This document shows, one piece after another, positions 24,188 through 32,522 of a stretch of 64,000 nucleotides of DNA. The stretch's first letter is position 1. Each line of letters begins with the position of its first letter. The notes under the pieces are model-generated. The model saw only the letters and a list, made by a program, of their open reading frames with translations. It was not told where the DNA came from and did no database searches. A program made the translations under genes and the position numbers. The stretch lies in contig NZ_CP107945.1 of NCBI RefSeq assembly GCF_036057275.1, positions 3,906,001 to 3,970,000 on the forward strand, in the 5' to 3' direction. Source of the DNA: Streptomyces sp. NBC_00390. GTDB lineage: Bacteria > Actinomycetota > Actinomycetes > Streptomycetales > Streptomycetaceae.

Positions 24188-26689
24188 TCAGCCGCGTGGC
24201 GGGTTCGGTGCACCCACGTCCCATACCCACACGCCTGCCACTCGCTCACCGGGCCGCCCGATCAGCTTCGACACGGCGTCGTAGAGCGGCCCGTCGTTGT
24301 ACTGCGGCGCCAGCACCACCACGCCCGCCTTCCACGCCGCCAGGTCCGCCCGGGCCTGCGCCTGCCAGTTGGGGCCGATCTCCGGCACCCGGCCGGTGTT
24401 GCGTACCTCGCCCAGGAGGTTGGAGGTGTGGCGCGGGGTCGCCCCGTAGATGCCGATACGGTCCGGGCCCCACGGCCCGTTGAAGTACCCGCCCGCGACC
24501 TTGAAGTCCAGACCCGTGGACGACTGCCAGTGCAATGCCTCCGCGCTGCCCGGGCTCGGCAGCGGCACGGCGACCAGGGACTCGCCGGCGGCGAGGTACC
24601 GGCGGTAGGCGCCGTGCTCGATGAAGGCCGGTATTTCGATCCGCTCCCGTACCGGGTACGGCGTCGGCACCACCGGTATCAGCGCCGCCGCCAGCACCGC
24701 GAACCCGGCCGCCCGCATCAGCCGCTCCCGCGGCGCCGCGAGGCGGTCGGCCGCCAGCGCCAGCAGGACACCGAGCACCGGCGCGCAGATCATCGCCACC
24801 CGCGACTCGATGACCGACTCGAACAGCGGCTGATGGGCGAGTCCCCGCCAGGGCCCGGTCAGGACGATGTCCGTGTACGGGATGCGGAACTTCGGCCCGA
24901 GCGACAGCAGCGCGGCCGCGACCGCCGTGAACGCCAGCGCCTTGACGAGCGCGAGCCGCCACAGGCGGATCACGATCGCCGTCGCGAGCGCGATCAGGGG
25001 CCAGCCGTAGAAGGCGTTCTGCTCGGTGCGGTTCATGGCGAGCGGGTCGGCCCCGGCGTCCGAGCCCATCAGCGCGCGCCCCGAGAGCTGCAGGAAGGCG
25101 AGCGGGCTGTTGCCGGCGTTGTCACCGTGCAGCACGCTCTTGTAGCTCTGCGGCCCGAAGAACTGCCAGCCCAGCGGGAACGCCACCAGCGGCACACACA
25201 CCAGCAGCGCGATGCCGATGCCGCGCAGCAGCGGCCGCCAGGAGGCCCGGGCCACATCGCGCCGCGCCAGCGCGTACGACAGCGCGAACAGCAGCATGCC
25301 CACGGCGGCCAGCAGCAGCGGCTCCTCGCCGAGGAAGATCTGGTACGTCGCGAACAGGCCGAGCAGCACGCCGTCGCGTACGACGTTGCGGCCCTCGCAC
25401 AGCCGCAGCGTCCGGTCGACGATCAACGGGATCATGAACAGGACGAGAAAGTTGGGGTGCGCGTTGCCGTGCGAGACCATCGGCGGCGCGAAGGCCGCGA
25501 ACGCCCCGCCGAGCGCGGCCGCCCACCGGTTCGCCACCAGTCGCCGGGCGATCAGCCGGTACCAGGAGACGGCGGTCGCGGTCAGGCCGAGGGTGAGCAC
25601 GAGTGCCCAGGTGACCGCCGGCCCGAGCAGCAGGGTGACGGGCGTGAGCGGCACGGACAGGCCGAGCATGACGGTGTTCGCCATCAGGTTCACGCCGTCG
25701 GGGTTGTTCTGCAGCGTGGTGAACAGCGGGTTGCGCAGGTGGACGACATTGTCGGCGGTGACCGCGAAGAACCACTCCCACTGGTTCTGGTCCTGGCCGG
25801 CGTCACGCAGGTAGGCGTCGCCGAGGTCCGCCCACAGGTCCTTGTAGAGCACGACGGACGCGAGCAGGAAGAGCGCGGCGACGGCGACGTCCACGCGGCG
25901 CACGGCCCGGGAGCGCAGCCGCAGCAGTTCCAGCAGCACCTTGCCGTAGTCCGCGGGCCGGACCTTGGAGCCGGACACGTGCGACCAGCGGACCGGGACC
26001 TCGGTGACCTGCCAGCCCGCTCGCCGGAAGAAGCGGAGGATCTCGACGTCGATTCCCCACCCGTCGAGCCGTGAGTCGGCGAACGCGGCCCGCGCCTTGT
26101 CGCCGTCGAAGAGCTTGAAGCCGCACTGGGTGTCCTGGATGCCGGACACCGCGACGGCCCGTATCAGGCGGTTGCCCATCCTGCCGAGCCATTCGCGGGT
26201 ACGGCGCTGGTGCACCTCGATCCGCGACTCCGGGTGGGCGCGCGAGCCGATCGCCGCGTCGCCGGCACTCGCCGCGAGCCGCTCGTCGAGGCGGGCGAGT
26301 TCGTCGATGGGCGTCGCGAGATCGGCGTCGGTGAACAGCACACGGCGGCCGTAGGAGGCGAGCACGCCGCGGCGCAGCGCATGGCCCTTGCCGCGGTTGG
26401 TCCCGCCGGTGATCAGCTGGATACGCGGTTCGTCGGCGGCCGCCTCCTGGGCGATCTTCGCGGTGGAGTCGGTCGAGCCGTCGTCGACGACGATCAGCTC
26501 CCAGCTGCCCCAGCGCTCCGGATCGGCGCGCAGATAGGCACAGATCGCCTCCAGGGTCGGCCGCAGCCGCCCCTCTTCGTTGTACGCCGGTACGACGACG
26601 CTCAGATCCACGCTTGCGCCCAGGTCCGTACGTACGTCCACGCCGAAGCCCGCGCTCACCGCCGCGCTCGTGCCCCCGTCGATACTCAT
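24188..26689 (-). CDS. Fusion of a GT2 glycosyltransferase and a multi-pass membrane GT-C-like domain
   Basis: 833 residues. Residues about 27-270 are a GT2 domain like dolichyl-phosphate glycosyltransferases: SVVVPAYNEEGRLRP, VVDDGSTDST, FTDADLATP (metal site) and QDTQCGFKLFDG. From about 280 to 670 there are roughly ten membrane helices, and residues 680-833 form an extracytoplasmic domain. A natural reading is that the GT2 part makes a polyprenyl-phosphate sugar and the membrane part uses it on the outside. The start lies nine bases after the GntR regulator stop. Confidence 0.85.
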   Translation of the reverse strand: MSIDGGTSAAVSAGFGVDVRTDLGASVDLSVVVPAYNEEGRLRPTLEAICAYLRADPERWGSWELIVVDDGSTDSTAKIAQEAAADEPRIQLITGGTNRGKGHALRRGVLASYGRRVLFTDADLATPIDELARLDERLAASAGDAAIGSRAHPESRIEVHQRRTREWLGRMGNRLIRAVAVSGIQDTQCGFKLFDGDKARAAFADSRLDGWGIDVEILRFFRRAGWQVTEVPVRWSHVSGSKVRPADYGKVLLELLRLRSRAVRRVDVAVAALFLLASVVLYKDLWADLGDAYLRDAGQDQNQWEWFFAVTADNVVHLRNPLFTTLQNNPDGVNLMANTVMLGLSVPLTPVTLLLGPAVTWALVLTLGLTATAVSWYRLIARRLVANRWAAALGGAFAAFAPPMVSHGNAHPNFLVLFMIPLIVDRTLRLCEGRNVVRDGVLLGLFATYQIFLGEEPLLLAAVGMLLFALSYALARRDVARASWRPLLRGIGIALLVCVPLVAFPLGWQFFGPQSYKSVLHGDNAGNSPLAFLQLSGRALMGSDAGADPLAMNRTEQNAFYGWPLIALATAIVIRLWRLALVKALAFTAVAAALLSLGPKFRIPYTDIVLTGPWRGLAHQPLFESVIESRVAMICAPVLGVLLALAADRLAAPRERLMRAAGFAVLAAALIPVVPTPYPVRERIEIPAFIEHGAYRRYLAAGESLVAVPLPSPGSAEALHWQSSTGLDFKVAGGYFNGPWGPDRIGIYGATPRHTSNLLGEVRNTGRVPEIGPNWQAQARADLAAWKAGVVVLAPQYNDGPLYDAVSKLIGRPGERVAGVWVWDVGAPNPPRG

Positions 26690-26698
26690 GCCCTCAGC

Positions 26699-27376
26699 TC
26701 ACCGTTCCAGCCGGTCCGCCCACGCGAGCGCATGGTCGTTGTACGCGCGGATCTCCGCGCGAACGGATTTCTCGTCACCCCGGGCGACCGCGTGCACGAC
26801 GTCCTCGTGTCCGGCCCACAGCCAGTCCCGCAGCCGCGGGTCGGCGCGCAGATACGGCACGGCGAACACCCAGGCCTGAACGCACAGTTTGTGCAGAAAG
26901 TCGATGATGTACGGATTTTCCACGATCTGACTGAGTTCGCGCCAGAAGCGGATGTCGTAGCCGATGAGGATGTCCAGATCCCCGGCGCGCGCCGCCCTGG
27001 CGGCCTCCTCGGCCCGGCGGCGCACCGACAGCATGGCCTGCGCGTCCATGAGGGTGCCCCGCCCGGAGGCTCTGCGGAAGGCTCCGTCGACGACCAGCGC
27101 GCGGGCCTCGACCATGCTGCGGTAGTCGGCGACCGAGAACTGGTGCACCTTGAAGCCCCGGTGCTGGTCGGAATCGAGCAGTCCCTGAGCGGAGAGGTCG
27201 ACGAGCGCCTCACGGACCGGGGTCGCCGAGACGCCGTACTGGTCGGCGATCTGCTTGACGGTGAAGGCCTGCCCGGGCTTCAGCCGCCCCGCCAGCACCT
27301 CGTCCCGCAGCGCGTCCGCGATCTGCTGTCGCAGTGTGCTGCGGGTGACAGAGGTACTGCCGCCGTTGCCGGGCAT
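26699..27376 (-). CDS. GntR-family transcription regulator (FCD type)
   Basis: 225 residues. An N-terminal winged helix (LRQQIADALRDEVLAGRLKPG, VKQIADQYGVSATPVREALVDL) is followed by an FCD ligand domain of helices with metal-type residues (YDIRFWRELSQ, GHEDVVHAVARGD). Such regulators sense organic acids or related metabolites. ATG 27376 has GGAGAAGG in front. It lies directly upstream of the glycosyltransferase fusion and may control that operon; its own promoter region is shared with the divergent gene at 27482. Confidence 0.9.
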   Translation of the reverse strand: MPGNGGSTSVTRSTLRQQIADALRDEVLAGRLKPGQAFTVKQIADQYGVSATPVREALVDLSAQGLLDSDQHRGFKVHQFSVADYRSMVEARALVVDGAFRRASGRGTLMDAQAMLSVRRRAEEAARAARAGDLDILIGYDIRFWRELSQIVENPYIIDFLHKLCVQAWVFAVPYLRADPRLRDWLWAGHEDVVHAVARGDEKSVRAEIRAYNDHALAWADRLER

Positions 27377-27481
27377 GGTGGCCTTCTCCTTTTTCCGGGT
27401 CCCGGACACGATAGGCCAGGGCCGCGCCACGGGGTGCGGGGCATACGTTCACCAGCGGCGGCACGAGGAGCTGAGGCCGGA

Positions 27482-27931
27482 ATGACGGACGGGTTCGAGC
27501 CGGCCACCGGTGACGGACCGGCGCTCGCCGGGACGGGCCGGGCCGCGGAGGTGCGGACGGCGTTCGAGGGCATGCTGCAGATCCGCCGCCTGACCAACAC
27601 GGACGCGGCGGACCCGGCCGCCGTCCCGGCCGCCTGGGAACTGCACCGGACGGTCCGCGCGGTGGCCCTGGCGCTGGAGGCGTCGGGCTTTGCGCCCTCG
27701 GGCATGGATGCGGACGGGCGCCGTACGGCGACGGGCTACCGGGTCCGGGCAGGCGAGCGCCCCCACACGGTGTACGTGGACTGGCTGGGACCGGCGGGCA
27801 GCGGGGCAGCCCACTCGGAGGACGCAGAACTGACGGCGTGCGCCGAGGCGTTGGGGCGGCTGGGGTGGGAGGCACTGCTGTACCGGGGGCCGCGCAAGAG
27901 GCGGTTCCTGGAGGTGGAACGGGGGGTGTGA
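27482..27931 (+). CDS. Conserved-looking small protein of unknown function
   Basis: 149 residues, soluble. The ordered core is VRTAFEGMLQIRRLTNTD, AAWELHRTVRAVALALEASGF and RPHTVYVDWLGP, ending in LGRLGWEALLYRGPRKRRFLEVER. The start at ATG 27482 has GAGG nearby; the longer open frame upstream is the shadow of the GntR gene. It is divergent from GntR by 105 bases. I do not recognise the family. Confidence 0.75.
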   Translation: MTDGFEPATGDGPALAGTGRAAEVRTAFEGMLQIRRLTNTDAADPAAVPAAWELHRTVRAVALALEASGFAPSGMDADGRRTATGYRVRAGERPHTVYVDWLGPAGSGAAHSEDAELTACAEALGRLGWEALLYRGPRKRRFLEVERGV

Positions 27932-28324
27932 GGCCGGCCGGCCGATGGTCGCGTCACATCAGCTCCGGTGAGGCGGGGAATGTGTAAACCCCTGGTGCCC
28001 GCAAGGCCGGGAAAGGTTCACGCGGTCACACAGTCCGATAGTCGGCTGCCTCGAACAGGCCTGAACGCCGACCGCTGTTCACGGTCGGTCGAACCGCACC
28101 CGAGCGCGCCGACAGGCAAGACATCGTCATGCCGGGCGGCGCGCCGCTGCTTAGCCCCATCGGACCGACCGCGCTCGGCCGTTGTGTTGATCACCGTGCG
28201 CGCCTCCCGTACTGCTTGCGAACGCGAACGGATCATGCCGGAGGTAGGCCCGGAACGGCCTCGGCCCTGGATCTACCTCGAGTGACCAGTTCGCACAGCA
28301 CACACAAAGAAAGTAGGACACACC
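27932..28324 (+). other. 393-base leader of the collagen-like gene, no gene seen
   Basis: No open frame here has homology or a good start. One small inverted repeat is visible, CCGACCG/CGGTCGG (28068-28074 and 28082-28088), plus CCGATAGTCGG near 28035. It presumably holds the promoter and a long 5' leader of the secreted collagen-like gene. I could not match it to a known riboswitch by eye. Confidence 0.4.
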
Positions 28325-29203
28325 ATGAGTCCTGACAGAAGGAACGGGTCCGGCCTCGGTCCGCTCCCCCAGCGGGGCAAAGTGCTCACCGGCGGCGCGC
28401 TCGCGTCGCTGGCCCTCGTGATGGTGGGCCTCAGCACCCCTGCGACGGCGGCAGCGCCGGCCCAGCGGACGGCGGCCGCGGTGACCGTGGCACCCACGTC
28501 GAAGGACGACAGGTGTGACAGGTGGTACGACCGCCAGGGCCACCTGGTGGTGGAGAGCGGAGACAAGTGCAAGCCCGAAAAGCCCGCCAAGAAGGGCCCC
28601 ACCGGACCGACCGGACCGACCGGACCCACCGGTGACACCGGCGACACCGGACCGACCGGACCCACCGGACCCGGCGGCGGCCCCGGCGACACCGGACCGA
28701 CGGGCCCGACCGGGCCCACCGGACCCACCGGTGCGACAGGCGACGCCGGACCGTGCTCCGACATCGACAGCTACGCTCCCAGCAACGCCGAAGAGTTCAG
28801 CGTGGTGCTCACCGGCGGGCAGTACTTCGTCGGCCAGCGGCTCCACGAGGGCGCCATGGACTGGAACGGCAACGGGGCCCCGGACCTCGATGAGGACGGC
28901 GACGGCCTCGACTTCGAGGCCGAGGGACCGTACGTCTGGGAGAACATCAGCGACGGACCGCCCAACGACAACTTCCCCGAGAACCCGTGTGCCGCGTCCA
29001 TCACCTCCCAGGGCAACTCGGCCTTCGCCAAGGTGCTCACCACCGACGGCGAGGTGTGGGAGACGCACGGTGACGTCGAGGGGCAGCAGTTCGTCTGGGA
29101 CGAGGACTGGGTCGAGCTCACCGAACCGTCGGAGCTCGCGGTAACCCGGTTCAAGAGCGAGAAGGCCCTCACCGGCGCGCCGAGGAACATCCTCAGCAAG
29201 TAG
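28325..29203 (+). CDS. Secreted collagen-like protein
   Basis: 292 residues. The signal peptide core is at about 20-40 (VLTGGALASLALVMVGLS) with a likely cut after ATAAA. Residues 91-143 are Gly-X-Y triplets, mostly GPT with GDT, GAT and GDA, interrupted once by GPGGGPGDT. A C-terminal domain of about 150 residues is very acidic, with DWNGNGAPDLDEDGDGLDFEAEG, reminiscent of Ca2+-binding loops. The product is probably a trimeric cell-surface or extracellular protein. TAGGA precedes the ATG. The two downstream hairpins suggest a one-gene transcript. Confidence 0.88.
   Translation: MSPDRRNGSGLGPLPQRGKVLTGGALASLALVMVGLSTPATAAAPAQRTAAAVTVAPTSKDDRCDRWYDRQGHLVVESGDKCKPEKPAKKGPTGPTGPTGPTGDTGDTGPTGPTGPGGGPGDTGPTGPTGPTGPTGATGDAGPCSDIDSYAPSNAEEFSVVLTGGQYFVGQRLHEGAMDWNGNGAPDLDEDGDGLDFEAEGPYVWENISDGPPNDNFPENPCAASITSQGNSAFAKVLTTDGEVWETHGDVEGQQFVWDEDWVELTEPSELAVTRFKSEKALTGAPRNILSK
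28595..28753 (+). repeat. GPT-coding triplet repeat (collagen-like stretch)
   Basis: Fifty-three codons coding for Gly-Pro-Thr-type triplets, built from nine-base units like GGACCGACC. Near-identical units make the stretch prone to slippage and length change. Confidence 0.9.
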
Positions 29204-29225
29204 TGCTGCCGATCCGGCCGCCGGC

Positions 29226-29271
29226 GAGCGGTCGCTGAGGCGTCCGATGAGCGGTCGCTGAAGCGTCCGAT
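29226..29271. repeat. 23-bp tandem repeat, two copies
   Basis: GAGCGGTCGCTGAGGCGTCCGAT-type units at 29226-29248 and 29249-29271, differing at one base. It lies just after the collagen-like stop codon and before the first hairpin. No function assigned. Confidence 0.8.
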
Positions 29272-29278
29272 GCGCGGC

Positions 29279-29315
29279 CGTGTGCCGTGCCCGGTCCGTC
29301 CGGGCACGGCACACG
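29279..29315. terminator. Perfect 16-bp hairpin after the collagen-like gene
   Basis: CGTGTGCCGTGCCCGG (29279-29294) pairs exactly with CCGGGCACGGCACACG (29300-29315) around a five-base loop. It is the first of two strong hairpins in this convergent intergenic region. Confidence 0.8.
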
Positions 29316-29446
29316 TGCGTCGGCGCCGCCGCTCTGCGGCGCCTCCGTCACCGGCGGGCCGAGTCGGCCCGCCCCGTACCCCGGACGACTCCGAGGCGAG
29401 GTGCCTCCCACACCCGCGGGGCGTGGGGGAGCGTCGCAGAACGCCG

Positions 29447-29488
29447 GACGGGCCGGTCTTCCGCTCGTGAGCGGAAGACCGGCCCGTC
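29447..29488. terminator. Perfect 19-bp hairpin between convergent genes
   Basis: GACGGGCCGGTCTTCCGCT (29447-29465) pairs exactly with AGCGGAAGACCGGCCCGTC (29470-29488) around a CGTG loop. It is 41 bases beyond the stop of the class III aminotransferase gene, so it probably terminates that minus-strand transcript and backs up the hairpin at 29279. Confidence 0.85.
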
Positions 29489-29528
29489 GGCGACCGGGGC
29501 GCGAGCGTCCTGAGCGCAGCGCCCCCGG

Positions 29529-30896
29529 CTACGCCACGTACGTGTCCGCGACCGAGAGCGCCGCGTCGAGGACCGCCAGGCCCTCCTTGGCCTCCGCCTC
29601 CGTCACGTTGCACGCCGGGACCGCATGCGTGCGGTTCATGTTCACGAACGGCCACAGGCCGTTCTTCTTGCAGGCCGCCGCGAAGGCGGCCATCGGCGCC
29701 GCCGCCTCACCCGACGCGTTGTACGGCACCAGCGGCTCGCGCGTCTCGCGGTCGCGGACCAGGTCCAGCGCCCAGAACACACCCGTGCCGCGCACCTCGC
29801 CCACCGACGGGTGGCGCTCCGCGAGTTCACGCAGGCCCGGGCCGAGCACCGTCTCGCCCAGATGGGCCGCGTTCTCGACGACCTTCTCCTCCTCCATCAC
29901 CTGGATGGTGGCGACCGCGGCCGCGCAGGCCAGCGGGTGGCCGGAGTAGGTCAGTCCGCCCGGGTAGGGGCGCTTGTCGAAGGTCTCGGCGATCTCGGCG
30001 GAGATCGCGACACCACCGAGCGGCACATAACCGGAGTTGACGCCCTTGGCGAAGGTCATCAGGTCCGGGGTGACGTCGAAGTGCTCGGCGGCGAACCACT
30101 TGCCCGTACGGCCGAAGCCCGACATGACCTCGTCGAGCACGAAGACGATGCCGTACCGGTCACAGATCTCGCGGACCCCCGCGAGATAGCCGGGCGGCGG
30201 CGTCATGATGCCGGCCGTGCCCGGGATCGTCTCCAGGACGATCGCCGCGATGGTCTGCGGCCCCTCGAAGGCGATGGTGTCCTCGAGGTGCGTCAGCGCG
30301 CGGGCGCACTCCTGCTCCTCGGTCTCGGAGTAGAACGGTGAGCGGTACAGGAACGGCGCCCAGAAGTGCACGACACCAGCGGTGCCGTTGTCGTTGGCCC
30401 AGCGGCGCGGGTCGCCGGTGACGTTGATCGCGGTGGCGGTGCCGCCGTGGTACGAGCGGTAGGCCGAGAGCACCTTGGGGCGGCCCGTGTGCAGCCGGGC
30501 CATCCGGACGGCGTTCTCGATCGCCTCGGCGCCGCCGTTGGTGAAGAAGATCTTGTCCAGGTCGCCGGGGGTGCGCTCGGCGATGAGGCGTGCGGCCTCG
30601 GAGCGCGACTCGACGGCGAACGCGGGCGCGAAGGTGGCGAGCTTTCCGGCCTGCTCCTGGATCGCGGCGACGACCTTCGGGTGCTGGTAGCCGATGTTCG
30701 TGTAGACGAGTCCGCTGGTGAAGTCGAGGTAGCGGTTCCCGTCGTAGTCCCAGAAGTACGCCCCCTCGGCACCGGCGACGGCGAGCGGGTCGATCAGGCC
30801 CTGGGCGGACCACGAGTGGAAGACATGCGCGCGGTCGGCGGCCTTGACGGCGGCGCCGGCCTGCGGATCGGGGGAGGTGAGGGGCTGAGGGGTCAT
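29529..30896 (-). CDS. Class III (omega-type) aminotransferase
   Basis: 455 residues, PLP enzyme. Seen are FFTNGGAEAIENAVRMAR (cofactor phosphate contact), YRSYHGGTATAINVTG, VFVLDEVMSGFGRTG (Asp to PLP nitrogen) and FAKGVNSGYVPLGGV with the PLP lysine. The family moves amino groups from omega-amino acids or amines to pyruvate or 2-oxoglutarate; the substrate is unknown. ATG 30896 was chosen because MTPQPLTSPDPQAGAAVKAADR fits the family start. It shares a 175-base control region with the divergent DJ-1/MarR operon and might be co-regulated with it. Confidence 0.9.
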   Translation of the reverse strand: MTPQPLTSPDPQAGAAVKAADRAHVFHSWSAQGLIDPLAVAGAEGAYFWDYDGNRYLDFTSGLVYTNIGYQHPKVVAAIQEQAGKLATFAPAFAVESRSEAARLIAERTPGDLDKIFFTNGGAEAIENAVRMARLHTGRPKVLSAYRSYHGGTATAINVTGDPRRWANDNGTAGVVHFWAPFLYRSPFYSETEEQECARALTHLEDTIAFEGPQTIAAIVLETIPGTAGIMTPPPGYLAGVREICDRYGIVFVLDEVMSGFGRTGKWFAAEHFDVTPDLMTFAKGVNSGYVPLGGVAISAEIAETFDKRPYPGGLTYSGHPLACAAAVATIQVMEEEKVVENAAHLGETVLGPGLRELAERHPSVGEVRGTGVFWALDLVRDRETREPLVPYNASGEAAAPMAAFAAACKKNGLWPFVNMNRTHAVPACNVTEAEAKEGLAVLDAALSVADTYVA

Positions 30897-31005
30897 GCGC
30901 GCCAGGGTAAGGACGCGCGGATGGAGACCGACATGGCCACTTTGTATGCCCTCTGCCTCTTTCATCGGCGATGTGTCGTGCGGGCGGAGACACCCATCCC
31001 ACCAC

Positions 31006-31042
31006 TTGACAGCATACTGTCGTCATGACAGTCTTCTGTCAT
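31006..31042 (+). promoter_or_regulatory. Promoter with two palindromic operators for the DJ-1/MarR operon
   Basis: TTGACA (31006-31011) with CAGTCT (31029-31034) 17 bases later makes a plausible promoter. Two inverted repeats overlap it: GACAG-CATA-CTGTC (31008-31020) and the perfect ATGACAG-TCTT-CTGTCAT (31025-31042ish), with centres 19 bases apart. The same half-site and spacing in both suggest a dimeric repressor, most simply the MarR protein encoded in this operon. Confidence 0.7.
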
Positions 31043-31071
31043 CGGAACACCGCACCCGTCCGGAGGGCTCC

Positions 31072-31665
31072 ATGACCAGCACCACCGTTCATCTCGCCGT
31101 GTACGACACCTTCGCCGACTGGGAGACGGGCCACATCACCGCCCACCTCACCCAGAACGGCTTCACCGTGCGGACCGTCGGCCCCACCACCGAGCCGGTG
31201 ACCACCATGGGGGGCCTGCGTATCCAGCCCGATCTGGCACTCGACGAGCTCGACCCTGCCGACAGCCGGATGCTGATCCTCGCCGGCGCGCACCTGTGGG
31301 ACACCGGGGACGACCTCGCGCCCTTCGCGGCCAAGGCGCGCGCCTTCCTCGACGCGGCCGTGCCGGTCGCCGCGATCTGCGGTGCGACGGCCGGGATCGC
31401 CCGTGAGGGGCTGCTCGACGACCGCGCCCACACCAGCGCCGTCCCGTTCTACCTCGACGCCACCGGCTACAAGGGCGGTGAGCACTACCGCGACGCGGAC
31501 GCCGTCACCGACGGCGATCTGATCACCGCCGGCCCGACCGAACCCGTCGCGTTCGCCCGCGAGGTCTTCGCCAGGCTCGGCGTGTACGAGGGCGAGAAGC
31601 TGGACGCCTGGTACCGGCTGTTCCGCGACTCGGACGCGTCGGCGTACGAGATCCTGTCGTCATGA
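31072..31665 (+). CDS. DJ-1/PfpI-family protein
   Basis: 197 residues with the flavodoxin-like DJ-1 fold. The nucleophile elbow is AICGATAGIA with its cysteine, and the acidic partner residue lies near the N-terminus in YDTFADWETGHI. Members are glyoxalases, deglycases or stress chaperones; the reaction here is unknown. CGGAGGG lies five bases before ATG 31072. The stop overlaps the MarR start by ATGA, so both are made together, and palindromic operators sit just upstream. Confidence 0.88.
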   Translation: MTSTTVHLAVYDTFADWETGHITAHLTQNGFTVRTVGPTTEPVTTMGGLRIQPDLALDELDPADSRMLILAGAHLWDTGDDLAPFAAKARAFLDAAVPVAAICGATAGIAREGLLDDRAHTSAVPFYLDATGYKGGEHYRDADAVTDGDLITAGPTEPVAFAREVFARLGVYEGEKLDAWYRLFRDSDASAYEILSS

Positions 31666-32153
31666 GCACGCGAGACCCGCATGATCCCCAGGAGCTGCTG
31701 ACGCGCACGGCGCTCGGCGTCTTCCGCCTGAACGGCCAGTTCCTCACCGTCTCGGACGGCCTGGCCCGTGAGGCCGGACTGACGGCGGCGCGCTGGCAGG
31801 TGCTCGGAGCGGTGGTGCGCGAGCCGCAGTCCGTCGCCGGGATCGCCCGCACGATGGGGATCACCCGCCAGAGCGTGCAGCGCGTCGCCGATGTGCTGGC
31901 CGAGCAGGGACTGGCCGAGTACCGCCCCAACCCGGCCCACCGCCGCGCCAAGCTGCTGCACGCCACCGAACTCGGCCGGGAAGCGATCCAGAAGATCGAC
32001 CCGGGGCATGCACGGCTGGCGCACCGGCTGCTGGAGGCCCTCGGCCCCGAGGAGTTCGCCGAGACGGCACACGCACTGGAGCAGCTCTCGCAGGCGATGG
32101 CGGCGATCGAGGCGGAAGGGGTCGGCGGGCCCACGGAGACCGACACCGCCTGA
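31662..32153 (+). CDS. MarR-family transcription regulator
   Basis: 163 residues. The winged helix is LTAARWQVLGAVVREPQSVAGIARTMGITRQSVQRVADVL region with the wing NPAHRRAKLLHATELG. N- and C-terminal helices form the dimer interface. MarR proteins usually repress their own operon and release DNA on binding phenolic or oxidising compounds. Overlap with the DJ-1 gene and twin palindromes upstream support self-regulation. Target and ligand are inferred, not seen. Confidence 0.92.
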   Translation: MSTRDPHDPQELLTRTALGVFRLNGQFLTVSDGLAREAGLTAARWQVLGAVVREPQSVAGIARTMGITRQSVQRVADVLAEQGLAEYRPNPAHRRAKLLHATELGREAIQKIDPGHARLAHRLLEALGPEEFAETAHALEQLSQAMAAIEAEGVGGPTETDTA

Positions 32154-32256
32154 CCGGGCCGGGCGGCCGTCCACCGGGCAGGGCGCGCCGGCCTGGCGGC
32201 ATCGGGGCCTGCGGGACGTGCCCGGCCGACCGGGCGGCATCCCCTGCGGGACGTGC

Positions 32257-32394
32257 CCGGTCGGGCAGCATCCGTGCCACCGCGCGGGATCCGGCCGGGC
32301 GGAGGCCACCCGGAAAGGATCGGCTCCGGTCGGGCAGCATCCGCGCCACCGCGCGGGATCCGGCCGGGCGGAGGCCACCCGGAAAGGGTCGGCG
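32257..32394. repeat. 69-bp tandem repeat, two copies
   Basis: Units at 32257-32325 and 32326-32394 start with CCGGTCGGGCAGCATCCG and differ at only a few positions. The first part also resembles CTGCGGGACGTGCCCGG segments just upstream (about 32208 and 32243), so older copies may be present. The 69-bp length is 23 codons, yet no frame here has a start, a ribosome site or homology. It fills most of the gap between the MarR gene and the first kinase. Confidence 0.8.
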
Positions 32395-32522
32395 CGGATC
32401 CGGTCGCGTTTATGAGACCGACCGTAGGCGGCGAACAGGTCGGATTCTGACCTGAATGGCCCCTGCGGGTGGCACTATCCTCGGTCCGTCGAACATCGGG
32501 TACGGGGGAGGACCGCACGGCG

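Noticed and set aside
23291..26074. 927-residue plus frame opposite the glycosyltransferase
   Set aside because: The minus-strand protein has clear GT2 motifs and membrane helices; the plus frame is an antisense shadow.
27932..28324. Known riboswitch upstream of the collagen-like gene
   Set aside because: I compared it by eye with cyclic-di-AMP and cyclic-di-GMP switch patterns and found no convincing conserved core; a covariance-model scan would decide.
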